Assembly: GCF_014646275.1 (NCBI RefSeq)
Contig: NZ_BMND01000036.1
Span: 1-63,453 of the forward strand
Direction of reading: 5' to 3'
Origin: Streptomyces kronopolitis
GTDB taxonomy: Bacteria; Actinomycetota; Actinomycetes; Streptomycetales; Streptomycetaceae
DNA: 63,453 nt
Below are positions 27,756-36,386 of the stretch, piece by piece. Below the pieces are notes generated by a model. That model worked only from the letters and a program-made list of their open reading frames with translations, was not told the DNA's origin and made no database searches. The translations under genes and the position numbers were made by a program. Each line of letters starts with the position of its first letter. The first letter of the stretch is position 1.

Positions 27756-28991
27756 ATGCCCTTGGCTCTGCTCGCCCTCGCAGTCGCAGCCTTCGGCATC
27801 GGCACCACCGAGTTCGTGATGATGGGCCTGCTGCCCGATGTCGCGCAGGACCTGGGCACCTCGGTACCCACCGCCGGCTACCTCGTCTCCGCCTACGCCC
27901 TCGGCGTCGTCCTCGGCGCCCCGCTGCTGACCGCCCTCGGCGCGCGCGTGCCGCGCCGCCGGATGCTGGTGGCGCTGATGGCGGTCTTCACGGTCGGCAA
28001 CCTCGCCTCCGCCCTGGCCCCCACCTTCGGCCTGCTGATCGCCGGCCGGCTGCTGGCCGGTCTGCCGCACGGGGCGTTCTTCGGCGTCGGCGCGGTGGTC
28101 GCCGCCCGGCTGGTGCGCGAGGGCCGGCAGGCCCGCGCGGTCGCCACCATGTTCCTCGGCCTGACCGTCGCCAACATCGTCGGCGTCCCCGCCGCGACCC
28201 TCCTGGGCCAGCGGCTCGGCTGGCGCGCCACCTTCCTCGTCGTCGCCGCCATCGGGCTGGTCGCCATGGCCGCCCTGGTCCGGCTGCTCCCGCCGCTGCC
28301 GGCCGGCGAACGCACCGGCCTGGGCCGCGAACTGCGCGCGCTGGGCCACCGCCAGGTGCTGCTCGGCCTGCTCACCACCGTCTTCGGCTTCGCCGGGGTC
28401 TTCGCCGTCTACAGCTATCTCGCGTCGATGCTGACCGAGGTCACCGGCTTCGCGGCCGGTTCGGTCCCGGTGGTGCTCGCCCTCTTCGGCATCGGGATGA
28501 CCCTCGGCGCCCTGGCCGCGGGCCCGCTCACCGACCGGGCCCTGCGCCCCACCCTCTACGTCTCGCTGGCCGCGCTGGCCCTGGTCCTGACGGCCTTTCA
28601 CTTCACCGCGCACCTGAAGGGGGCGGCACTCGTGGCCGTCGTCCTCATCGGCGCCGTCGGCTTCCTGACCACCACGCCGCTGCAGATGCTGGTCATGCAC
28701 AAGGCCCAGCAGGCCCCGACCCTGGCCGCGGCCTCCAACCAGTCCGCCTTCAACCTCGCCAACGCAGGCGGCGCCTGGGTGGGCGGCCTGGCCCTGTCGG
28801 CCGGCTGGGGCTGGACCTCCCCGCCCCTGGTCGGCGCGGTCCTGGCCGCCCTCGGCCTGGCCGTCGCCCTGCTGGCCGGCTTCCTGGACCGCGGCGCGCA
28901 CGACACCTCCCGCATCGTGGCCCGCGGCGACGCGGCGGACGCGCAGGCGCCCGCCGGCACGCGCCCGCCGACCGGGGCCCGCCGGGGCTGA
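27756..28991 (+). CDS. MFS transporter, DHA1 family (AraJ/CmlA-like)
   Basis: 411-residue, 12-TM major facilitator. The N-terminus GIGTTEFVMMGLLPDVA is the hallmark of the AraJ/chloramphenicol-efflux subgroup, followed by VLGAPLLTALGARVPRR (motif A region) and LPHGAFFGVG. GGAAGG lies 8 nt before ATG 27756. It has its own 200-bp upstream region and converges on nadE with only 37 bp between stops. Export of a sugar or drug is likely; the substrate is unknown. Confidence 0.9.
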   Translation: MPLALLALAVAAFGIGTTEFVMMGLLPDVAQDLGTSVPTAGYLVSAYALGVVLGAPLLTALGARVPRRRMLVALMAVFTVGNLASALAPTFGLLIAGRLLAGLPHGAFFGVGAVVAARLVREGRQARAVATMFLGLTVANIVGVPAATLLGQRLGWRATFLVVAAIGLVAMAALVRLLPPLPAGERTGLGRELRALGHRQVLLGLLTTVFGFAGVFAVYSYLASMLTEVTGFAAGSVPVVLALFGIGMTLGALAAGPLTDRALRPTLYVSLAALALVLTAFHFTAHLKGAALVAVVLIGAVGFLTTTPLQMLVMHKAQQAPTLAAASNQSAFNLANAGGAWVGGLALSAGWGWTSPPLVGAVLAALGLAVALLAGFLDRGAHDTSRIVARGDAADAQAPAGTRPPTGARRG

Positions 28992-29028
28992 GACCCGTAC
29001 GGCGCGGCCGTCCGGCCCCGGGCGGCGG

Positions 29029-30783
29029 TCAGTCGCCCTCCCGCCAGTGGTTGGTGATCGGCAGCCGGCGGTCCTTGCCGAAGCCCTTCGACGAGATCTT
29101 GGGGCCCGGCGGGTACTGGCGGCGCTTGTACTCGGCACGGTCGACCATCCGCAGCACCCGCGTCACCAGCTCGGCGTCGAAGCCCCGGCCGACGATCTCC
29201 TCGCGCCCCTGGTCGCGGTCGACATAGAGCTCCAGGATGCGGTCCAGGACGTCGTAGTCGGGGAGCGAGTCGGTGTCGACCTGGCCGGGGCGGAGTTCGG
29301 CGCTCGGGGGCTTGGTGAGGGTGTGCTCCGGGATCGGCGGGGTGTGGCCGCCGTCGGCGGCGGCCTGGTTGCGCCAGCGGGCCAGCTGGTAGACGACGGA
29401 CTTGTAGACGTCCTTGATGGGGCCGTAGCCGCCGACCGAATCGCCGTAGAGGGTCGAATAGCCGCACGCCAGCTCGGACTTGTTGCCGGGGGCCAGGACC
29501 AGATGGCCCTCCTGGTTGGAGAGCGCCATCAGGGTGGTGCCCCGCAGCCGCGACTGGAGGTTCTCCTCGGCCAGCCCGGTCAGCGGCAGCGCCTGCATAT
29601 AGGCGTCGAACATCGGGCCGATCGGCACCGTGCGGAAGGACAGGCCCGTACGGTGCGCGAGTTCGGCGGCGTCGGTCAGGGAGTGCTCCGAGGAGTAGCG
29701 CGAGGGCATCGCCACCGCGTGGACCTGCTCGGCGCCCAGCGCGTCGCAGGCCAGGGTGGCCACCAGCGCCGAGTCGATGCCGCCGGACAGGCCGAGCACC
29801 ACGCTGCGGAAGCCGTTCTTGGTGACGTAGGCGCGCAGCCCGACGACCAGCGCGCCGTAGATCTCCGCCAGGTCGGTGAGGCGTGCGGCCTCATCCGCGG
29901 CGGTCGGGGGCACCTCGTACGGCAGCGGGTCCGGGGTGAGGACGCGGTGGTCGACGCGCAGCCCGTCGTCCACGACGCCCGAGGGGGGTGTGCGGGCCGC
30001 GGCCGGCAGGTCCAGGTCGACCAGCACGCAGCGCTCCGCGAACTGCGGGGCCCGTGCGAGCACCGCGCCGTCCCGGTCGACGACGAGCGAGTCGCCGTCG
30101 AAGACCAGCTCGTCCTGCCCGCCGGTCATCGCCAGATAGGCGGTGGTGCAGCCGGCCTCCCGGGCCCGCCTGCGCACCAGCTCCAGCCGGGTGTCGTCCT
30201 TGTCCCGCTCGTAGGGCGAGGCGTTGACCGACAGCAGCAGTCCGGCGCCGGCGCTGCGGGCGGCCGGCACCCGGCCGCCGTCCTGCCACAGGTCCTCGCA
30301 GATGGCGAGCGCCACATCGACCCCGTGCACCCGGATGACCGGCAGGGTGTCGCCGGGGACGAAGTAGCGGAACTCGTCGAAGACCCCGTAGTTGGGAAGG
30401 TGGTGCTTGGCGAAGGTGAGGGCGACCTCGCCGCGGCGCAGCACGGCGGCGGCGTTCTGCGGGGCGCCCGCGGGCCTGCCGTAGCGCGGCTCGTCGCGGT
30501 CCTCGCGGTCGAGGTAGCCGACGACCACCGGGAGGTCGCCCAGGCCCTGCGCGGCCAGCCGGCCGGCCAGCGCGCGCAGCGCCGCGCGGCTCGCCTCGAC
30601 GAACGAGGAGCGCAGCGCGAGGTCCTCGACGGGATAGCCGGTCAGCGCCATCTCGGGGAACGCGACCAGGTGGGCGCCCCGGTCGGCGGCGTGCCGGGTC
30701 CAGTGCAGGATCGTCTCGGCGTTCCGGGCGAGGTCGCCGACACACGCATCGATCTGATTGAGGGCGAGGCGAAGGTGAGGCAC
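29029..30783 (-). CDS. nadE: Glutamine-dependent NAD+ synthetase
   Basis: 584-residue two-domain enzyme making NAD+ from nicotinate adenine dinucleotide, ATP and glutamine. The N-terminal nitrilase-like glutaminase has the Glu-Lys-Cys triad in FPEMALTGYP, FAKHHLPNYG and ICEDLW. The C-terminal synthetase has the P-loop LGLSGGIDSAL, then GTTLMALSNQEGH and the C-terminal KISSKGFGKDRRLPI. I chose GTG 30783 (VPHLRLALNQID), the conserved start of the family, over an ATG-initiated 10-residue extension. It is a core gene, in the same general neighbourhood as glnA2-glnE, as in S. coelicolor (from memory). Confidence 0.96.
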   Translation of the reverse strand: MPHLRLALNQIDACVGDLARNAETILHWTRHAADRGAHLVAFPEMALTGYPVEDLALRSSFVEASRAALRALAGRLAAQGLGDLPVVVGYLDREDRDEPRYGRPAGAPQNAAAVLRRGEVALTFAKHHLPNYGVFDEFRYFVPGDTLPVIRVHGVDVALAICEDLWQDGGRVPAARSAGAGLLLSVNASPYERDKDDTRLELVRRRAREAGCTTAYLAMTGGQDELVFDGDSLVVDRDGAVLARAPQFAERCVLVDLDLPAAARTPPSGVVDDGLRVDHRVLTPDPLPYEVPPTAADEAARLTDLAEIYGALVVGLRAYVTKNGFRSVVLGLSGGIDSALVATLACDALGAEQVHAVAMPSRYSSEHSLTDAAELAHRTGLSFRTVPIGPMFDAYMQALPLTGLAEENLQSRLRGTTLMALSNQEGHLVLAPGNKSELACGYSTLYGDSVGGYGPIKDVYKSVVYQLARWRNQAAADGGHTPPIPEHTLTKPPSAELRPGQVDTDSLPDYDVLDRILELYVDRDQGREEIVGRGFDAELVTRVLRMVDRAEYKRRQYPPGPKISSKGFGKDRRLPITNHWREGD

Positions 30784-30903
30784 CCCGCCAGTGTAATCGT
30801 CTTTCTGACGCAATGGGGGGTCGGAGCCGATACCGGCGGTGTCGCGAGGGGGCGCCGGCCGCCCGCGAGCCGACCGGCCCCTCTTCCCGTCGCGTCCCGC
30901 CGC

Positions 30904-32511
30904 CTACTTCTTGCGGTAGCCGACGACCGTCATCATCCCGGACTCCGAGTGGTAGACGTTGTGGCAGTGGATCATCCACAGCCCGGGGTTGTCGGCGTCG
31001 AAGTCGACGTTCACGGACCGGCCGGGCAGCAGCGCCAGGGTGTCCTTGCGGGGGCCGTCGTCGGGCAGCGCGAAGGTGTGGCCGTGCAGATGCATCGGGT
31101 GCCACATCTTGGTGTGGTTGCGGAAGCGGATGCGGACCCGCTCACCTGCCTCGACGGGATACCGCTGGGACGGGGTGTACGGCCGCTGGTTGATCGCCCA
31201 GTTCCACCGTCCCATGGACCCGGTGGCGGTCATCACCAGTGTGCGGTCCGGGTCGCGCGGGGCGAGCCGCACCGAGTCCGCGGCCCGCAGCCGCTGCGCG
31301 GTCAGCACCCGCCCGCGCAGCTCCCTGGGCCGGGTGGACCCGTCGGGCGCCTCGCCGCCGCCGGTGCGCAGCACGGCCAGCGCGGAGCGCCCCTTGCCCT
31401 CGGCGAGCGCGGTGAGCGGGAAGGCCCCGTCCCCGGCCGTGACCAGGACGTCGTAGCGCTCGGCCATGCCGATCAGCAGCACGTCGGTGTCGGTGTGCTC
31501 GACCGGCCAGCCGTCGGTGTGGGTCACGGTCATCCGGTGGCCGCCGAGCGAGACGCGGTAGGCGGTGTCGCTGCCCGCGTTGATGAACCGGATCCGGATC
31601 CGGTCGCCGGGACGGGCCCGGAAGACCTCCGGATCCTTGGTGCTCCGGCCGTTGACGAGGTGGAAGGGGTGGTCCACATCGCCCGCGTCCCCGCCGAGCA
31701 GCCTGCTCCTGGCGCCCATCAGCATCCGTGACGGGCCGTTCGAGGCGCTCGTGGTCCCCTCGCGCCGGCGGCCGCCGCCCGCCTCCGGGCCGTCATGGCT
31801 CATCCCGTGGTGGAACCGGCCCCCGCTCACCTCGTACAGCACCGAGTCCGGGTCGCTGCCCTCGACCCCGTCGACCCAGTCGTCCATCACGACGATCCAC
31901 TCCTTGTCGTACGAGAGCGGCTCCCGGGGGTCGTCGACGATCAGCGGTGCGTACAGCCCGCGGTCCAGCTGGGTGCCCGAGTGCGGATGCACCCAGTGGG
32001 TGCCGGGCTCGGTGATCGCGAAGCGGTAGTCGAAGGAGGTGCCGGGGGCGAGCGAGCGCTGGGTCAGGCCGGGCACGCCGTCCATGTCGTTGCGCACCGC
32101 CAGCCCGTGCCAGTGCAGGGTCGTGGACTGCGGCAGATGGTTGGCGAGGGTCAGGGCGAGCCGGTCGCCCGCGGTCACCCGGATCACCCTGCCGGGCAGC
32201 CGGTCGCCGTACGCCCAGGTCCGGACGGTGTGCCCGCCCAGGTCGAGTTCGGTCTCGCTGGCCGTCAGCGACATGCTGCGGACCGGGCCCGCGCCCCGCC
32301 TGCGCTCGGCCTCGGCGACCTCCGGACCGTCGGGGGAGACGTAGCCGGGCGGGACGTCGCCGCCGGGCCCGTGCGTACGGTCCATGCCGTTCTTGTCGCG
32401 CGTGCCGGTACGGACGCAGCCGGACGCGCGGGTGGCACCGGCGGGCAGCAGACCGCTGCCGGCCGCGGCGATACCCGCGCCGAGCACGGCGCGGCGGGAG
32501 TGCGTACGCAT
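30904..32511 (-). CDS. Tat-exported three-domain multicopper oxidase
   Basis: 535-residue secreted oxidase. The N-terminus has a twin-arginine signal (SRRAVLGAGIAAAGSGLL). Copper ligands are clear: HWHG and HWVHPHSG in domain 1; HPMHLHGHTF and the type-1/trinuclear motif HCHNVYHSESGMM at the C-terminus. Members oxidise Cu(I), phenols or metals. The ATG at 32511 is chosen because GAGGTG lies 6 nt upstream. A CsoR-like copper palindrome lies ~245 bp upstream, which favours a copper-resistance (cuprous oxidase) role over a laccase role. A glycine/arginine-rich insertion (about residues 250-275) is unusual. Confidence 0.93.
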   Translation of the reverse strand: MRTHSRRAVLGAGIAAAGSGLLPAGATRASGCVRTGTRDKNGMDRTHGPGGDVPPGYVSPDGPEVAEAERRRGAGPVRSMSLTASETELDLGGHTVRTWAYGDRLPGRVIRVTAGDRLALTLANHLPQSTTLHWHGLAVRNDMDGVPGLTQRSLAPGTSFDYRFAITEPGTHWVHPHSGTQLDRGLYAPLIVDDPREPLSYDKEWIVVMDDWVDGVEGSDPDSVLYEVSGGRFHHGMSHDGPEAGGGRRREGTTSASNGPSRMLMGARSRLLGGDAGDVDHPFHLVNGRSTKDPEVFRARPGDRIRIRFINAGSDTAYRVSLGGHRMTVTHTDGWPVEHTDTDVLLIGMAERYDVLVTAGDGAFPLTALAEGKGRSALAVLRTGGGEAPDGSTRPRELRGRVLTAQRLRAADSVRLAPRDPDRTLVMTATGSMGRWNWAINQRPYTPSQRYPVEAGERVRIRFRNHTKMWHPMHLHGHTFALPDDGPRKDTLALLPGRSVNVDFDADNPGLWMIHCHNVYHSESGMMTVVGYRKK

Positions 32512-32948
32512 GGGGAGCACCTCGTGGGGGTCTCGGTGGTGCGGTCGGGGCGGAGGTCAGGGGCGCCGCCGCCGGCCGTGGCGGGTGCCGGCGGCCGGGC
32601 GCGCTCCTGCGTGCGCGCCACCGTCGGCCGGGGGCGGAGGGCCGTGCACGGCAGCGGCCCGCCGCGCCACGCGGCGGCCTTGCCCTGTTCGCACATCGCG
32701 TCCCTCTCGACGGAACGACATCCGGCGGGAGCCGGGGAGGCCCATCCCGGGGACCCTACCCCCTAGGGGTATGACCCTCCCGGCAGGAGCCGCCGATCGG
32801 GGGACCCGCGCCCGGCCCGGCCGCCGGATGCGGTCGTCCGCGCCGGTATCGCCGCCGCACTGTCCCTCGGCTGCCTATTCTTGACTTTCCTTCGCCTTTC
32901 GCGTGCCTGCCCGCCCGTGCGTCGGCCCGGGTCCACCCGATCACCTGG
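32512..32948. other. 437-bp gap between multicopper oxidase and DUF998 genes
   Basis: Holds the CsoR-like operator at 32757-32771 and a leader of about 230 nt ahead of the oxidase. On the minus strand an ATG at 32696 with GAGAGGGA upstream opens a Cys-containing frame (MCEQGKAAAW...) that runs into the oxidase gene out of frame. It could be a leader peptide or a decayed copper-linked gene, but its composition is not convincing. No other gene is supported. Confidence 0.5.
32757..32771 (-). promoter_or_regulatory. CsoR-like copper operator
   Basis: Perfect palindrome TACCCC-CTA-GGGGTA. On the minus strand it is followed at once by TAGGGT, a good -10 hexamer, so a bound repressor would block the promoter reading toward the multicopper oxidase. 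The pattern matches the actinobacterial CsoR copper-repressor consensus as I recall it. No csoR gene is in the window. Confidence 0.65.
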
Positions 32949-33770
32949 ATGCCCGTGACCCCGACCCGTCCGCCCGCCGCCGCCCGGCGCCGGGTCGCCG
33001 CCGTCCTGCTGCTGCTCGGCGCGCTCGCCTACACCGCATGGGTGCTGGAGCTGGTGGTCGCCACCGGGCTCGACCCCGTACAGGCCTATGTCAGTGAACT
33101 GGCCGCCGCCGACCAGCCGCTCGGCGGGCTGTTCCGGGCCACCGACCTGGTCGCCGGGCTGCTGGTGCTGGCCGGTGCGCTGACCGCGCTGACGGCGGAG
33201 GAGCGCCGGGCGTGGACGACCGCGGGATGGGCCGCGCTGGCACTGTTCGGCGCCGCCACCGCCGCGGACTCCCGGCTGCCGCTGAGCTGCGCGCCGACCG
33301 ATGATCCGGTCTGCGCGGCCCGGGAGACCGCGGGCCTGGTGCCGGCCACGCACACCGCGCACGCCGTCAGCAGCTCCCTGGCCATGGCCGGCGCCCTCGC
33401 CGCGCTGGTCCTGCTGACCGTCGCCGCCCGGCGGTACGGCCTCCGGCCGCCGCTGCGCCGCCTCGGCCCGCCGCTGGTGCTGGCCGAACTCGCCGCCACG
33501 CTCTGGACGCTGGCCGCCGTCGCCGCCTTCAGCGCGGGCCGGGGCACCTGGGCGCTGGGCGCGGGCCAGCGGCTGCAGGTCCTCCTGGTCGCCTGCTACG
33601 TGGCCCTGCTTGCCTGCTGCCTGGCCCGGGCCCCGGAGCGGCCGGGGCCCGCGGAAGACGTACGAGATCGGGAGCGACAAGGCGCACCGGAGGGGGAATC
33701 ACCAGGGCAACGACATCGGGAACGCCCCCGCGAGGACCACGGGCGACGACCGCGACGAGGAGACCGATGA
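32949..33770 (+). CDS. DUF998-family membrane protein
   Basis: 273-residue integral membrane protein with about six TM helices in the first 215 residues and a charged, disordered tail rich in Arg/Glu/Asp. Features typical of DUF998 are the VSELAAADQPLGGLFRATDLVAG segment between the first two helices, and the external Cys pair around residues 116-124 (LSCAPTDDPVCAAR). Function is not known. Its stop overlaps the start of the following hydrolase by 4 nt (ATGA), so the two are made together. The start at ATG 32949 has no strong ribosome site. Confidence 0.75.
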   Translation: MPVTPTRPPAAARRRVAAVLLLLGALAYTAWVLELVVATGLDPVQAYVSELAAADQPLGGLFRATDLVAGLLVLAGALTALTAEERRAWTTAGWAALALFGAATAADSRLPLSCAPTDDPVCAARETAGLVPATHTAHAVSSSLAMAGALAALVLLTVAARRYGLRPPLRRLGPPLVLAELAATLWTLAAVAAFSAGRGTWALGAGQRLQVLLVACYVALLACCLARAPERPGPAEDVRDRERQGAPEGESPGQRHRERPREDHGRRPRRGDR

Positions 33771-34669
33771 GCCGAGCGCCGAGCCCCCTTCCCCTCCCCG
33801 TCCCCGGCCGGTTCCTGCGGGTCGGCGGGGTGCCGCTGCACGTGCTGACCGAGGGCCGCGGGCCGGTCTGCGTCCTCAGCGGCGGCCTCGGCATGGCCTG
33901 GTACGACTGGGACGCCGTCGCCGCGCTGCTCGCCCCGCACCGCACCGTCGTCCGCTTCGACCGGCCCGGGCTCGGCCTGAGCGCCCCGGCCCCCGATGCG
34001 CCCACCCTCGCCGGCGAGGCCGACCGGATCGCCCACCTCCTCGACGCGCTCGGCCACTTCGGCCCGGCCACCGTCGTCGGCCACTCGCTCGCCGGCTTCC
34101 ACGCCGAGGCCTTCGCCCGGCTCCACCCGGCACGCTGCGCCGGGATCGTGCTGGCCGACGGCAGCATCGAGGACGCCCCCGGGCCCCGGCTGCCGCGCGC
34201 GGCCCGCACCGCCGTGGCGGGCACCGTGGCCGCCGCGCTGTCCGCCGCCGGGCTGCCGCGCGCCCTGGGCCCGGCCGTCCGCCGGGCGATCGGCCGCGCC
34301 TCGACGGTCGGCAGCCATCCACCGCACCCGTGGGAGCACACCTACCGCACCAGCCGGGTGCTGCGGGCCTGCGTCCTGGAGAACGCGACCTACGCCTACC
34401 AGGCCGCGGAACTCGCCGCACTGCGGTCGGCCCGCCCGCTGCCGGCGGCCCCGGTCACCGTCCTCGCGGCGTACGACGGCAGCGAGACGCCGCGGCAACT
34501 GCGCTGGCTGGAGCGGCAGCGCGGGCTCGCCGCCGAGCTGGGCGGCCGCTTCGCGCTCGCCGCGCCCGCGGGGCATCTGGTGATGGCCGACGCGCCGGGG
34601 TCGGTGGCGCGGGCGGTGCTGGACCTGTCGGGGACGGGGCGGGACGCGGCGGTGCCGGAGCTGCCGTAG
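33767..34669 (+). CDS. Alpha/beta hydrolase
   Basis: 300-residue alpha/beta hydrolase without a signal peptide. It has SGGLGMAWYDW (oxyanion region), VRFDRPGLGLS, the nucleophile elbow VVGHSLAGF and the catalytic His in PAGHLVMAD. It is translationally coupled to the DUF998 membrane protein, suggesting a two-protein unit. Substrate unknown; the fold covers esterases, lipases, epoxide hydrolases and haloperoxidases. Confidence 0.85.
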   Translation: MSRAPSPLPLPVPGRFLRVGGVPLHVLTEGRGPVCVLSGGLGMAWYDWDAVAALLAPHRTVVRFDRPGLGLSAPAPDAPTLAGEADRIAHLLDALGHFGPATVVGHSLAGFHAEAFARLHPARCAGIVLADGSIEDAPGPRLPRAARTAVAGTVAAALSAAGLPRALGPAVRRAIGRASTVGSHPPHPWEHTYRTSRVLRACVLENATYAYQAAELAALRSARPLPAAPVTVLAAYDGSETPRQLRWLERQRGLAAELGGRFALAAPAGHLVMADAPGSVARAVLDLSGTGRDAAVPELP

Positions 34670-34998
34670 CCGGGACGGCGCCGGACCGCCCGGCCGTGAA
34701 CGCCTCGTGCCCGCCCGGCCCCGCCGTGTGAATGCCGCGGAACGGAGCCGTCAACACCGGGTCAACGCGCCCCCGGCGCGGGCCCAAGACTGCGCCAAGC
34801 CCCCCGATTGCCGCCGCCCGCAGCGCTGAGCCCGCTCGCTGCGGGAAGGATGGGCTCCGAGGGGTTACGGGGCGCCGGTTCTGGTTCGGGCCAAGGGTGC
34901 GTAATGTGACGGTAACCCCCTCACGTGATACTGGTGTGCCGAACCACGTTGCCCGACGTGGCTCGACAGGCCGATTGACCTGCAAGGATTGGTGACCC
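34670..34998 (+). promoter_or_regulatory. 329-bp glnA2 promoter region with palindromes
   Basis: No gene is seen here. It contains GGGGTTAC (34861-34868) and its reverse complement GTAACCCC (34912-34919), the 8-bp palindrome TCACGTGA (34921-34928), and the inverted repeat CCACGT-N6-ACGTGG (34944-34961), ending 37 bp before the glnA2 ATG. Any of these may bind a nitrogen or polyamine regulator; the GTAAC/GTGAC elements are only loosely like a GlnR box. Confidence 0.5.
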
Positions 34999-36360
34999 AT
35001 GGACAAGCAGCAGGAGTTTGTGCTCCGGACGCTGGAGGAGCGCGACATCCGCTTCGTACGGCTGTGGTTCACCGATGTCCTCGGGTTCCTGAAGTCCGTG
35101 GCGGTGGCGCCCGCCGAGCTGGAGCAGGCCTTCGACGAGGGCATCGGCTTCGACGGCTCGGCCATCGAGGGATTCGCCCGGGTGTACGAATCCGACATGA
35201 TCGCCAAGCCGGACCCCGGCACCTTCCAGATCCTGCCCTGGCGCGCCGAGGCCCCCGGCACCGCCCGGATGTTCTGCGACATCCTGATGCCGGACGGCTC
35301 CCCCTCCTACGCCGACCCGCGCTACGTCCTCAAGCGCATCCTGGCCAAGACCTCCGACCTCGGCTTCACCTTCTACACCCACCCGGAGATCGAGTTCTTC
35401 CTGCTCAAGGACAAGCCCGTGGACGGCCGGCGGCCCACCCCCGGCGACTCCTCCGGCTACTTCGACCACACCCCGCAGAACGTCGGCATGGACTTCCGCC
35501 GGCAGGCGATCACCATGCTGGAGTCGATGGGCATCTCGGTGGAGTTCAGCCACCACGAGGGCGCCCCCGGCCAGCAGGAGATCGACCTGCGCTACGCCGA
35601 CGCCCTCTCCACGGCCGACAACATCATGACGTTCCGGCTGGTCATGAAGCAGGTCGCACTGGAGCAGGGGGTGCAGGCGACGTTCATGCCCAAGCCGTTC
35701 TCGGAGTACCCCGGCTCCGGGATGCACACCCACCTCTCGCTCTTCGAGGGCGACCGCAACGCCTTCCACGAGTCCGGCTCGGAGTACCAACTCTCCAAGG
35801 TGGGGCGCTCGTTCATCGCCGGCCTGCTCCGGCACGCGGGCGAGATCTCCGCCGTCACCAACCAGTGGGTCAACTCCTACAAGCGCATCTGGGGCGGCGC
35901 CAACCGCACCGCGGGCGCCGGCGGCGAGGCCCCCTCCTACATCTGCTGGGGCCACAACAACCGCTCCGCGCTGATCCGCGTGCCGATGTACAAGCCCGGC
36001 AAGATGGGCTCGACCCGGGTCGAGGTCCGCTCCATCGACTCCGGCGCCAACCCCTACCTCACGTACGCGGTGCTGCTCGCGGCCGGCCTCAAGGGCATCG
36101 AGGAGGGCTACGAACTGCCCGCCGGCGCCGACGACGACGTCTGGGCGCTGTCCGACTCCGAGCGGCGCGCGATGGGCATCGAGCCGCTGCCGCAGAACCT
36201 CGGCGAGGCCATCGAGCTGATGGAGCGCAGCGAACTGGTCGCCGAGACCCTCGGTGAGCACGTCTTCGACTTCTTCCTGCGCAACAAGAAGCAGGAGTGG
36301 GAGGAGTACCGCTCGGAGGTCACCGCCTTCGAGCTGCGCAAGATGCTGCCCGTGCTCTGA
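34999..36360 (+). CDS. glnA2: Glutamine-synthetase-like enzyme GlnA2 (probable gamma-glutamylpolyamine synthetase)
   Basis: 453-residue type I glutamine synthetase-fold protein. Metal and substrate motifs are present: the N-terminal lobe GIGFDGSAIEGF, HPEIEFFL, HHEGAPGQQEID, GSGMHTHLS, NRSALIRVP and RVEVRSIDSGANPYL. At the place where regulated glutamine synthetases carry the adenylylated Tyr (LYDLP/LYELP), this protein reads DVWALSDSE, so it lacks that tyrosine. Position directly ahead of glnE matches glnA2 of mycobacteria (Rv2222c-Rv2221c) and S. coelicolor SCO2241. For the latter, from memory, a gamma-glutamylpolyamine synthetase role in polyamine catabolism has been reported. Bulk glutamine synthesis is therefore unlikely. 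Confidence 0.93.
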   Translation: MDKQQEFVLRTLEERDIRFVRLWFTDVLGFLKSVAVAPAELEQAFDEGIGFDGSAIEGFARVYESDMIAKPDPGTFQILPWRAEAPGTARMFCDILMPDGSPSYADPRYVLKRILAKTSDLGFTFYTHPEIEFFLLKDKPVDGRRPTPGDSSGYFDHTPQNVGMDFRRQAITMLESMGISVEFSHHEGAPGQQEIDLRYADALSTADNIMTFRLVMKQVALEQGVQATFMPKPFSEYPGSGMHTHLSLFEGDRNAFHESGSEYQLSKVGRSFIAGLLRHAGEISAVTNQWVNSYKRIWGGANRTAGAGGEAPSYICWGHNNRSALIRVPMYKPGKMGSTRVEVRSIDSGANPYLTYAVLLAAGLKGIEEGYELPAGADDDVWALSDSERRAMGIEPLPQNLGEAIELMERSELVAETLGEHVFDFFLRNKKQEWEEYRSEVTAFELRKMLPVL

Positions 36361-36386
36361 GCCACCGCGCCACCGAGAGGCTGACC

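Noticed and set aside
32265..32696. Minus-strand frame starting MCEQGKAAAW in the multicopper oxidase leader
   Set aside because: It has a fair ribosome site but most of it overlaps the oxidase gene out of frame and reads low-complexity Arg/Pro/Ala; kept only as a note in the gap entry.
34861..34920. Possible GlnR box before glnA2
   Set aside because: GTGAC and GTAAC occur but not with the expected spacing to GAAAC half-sites; noted as palindromes only.
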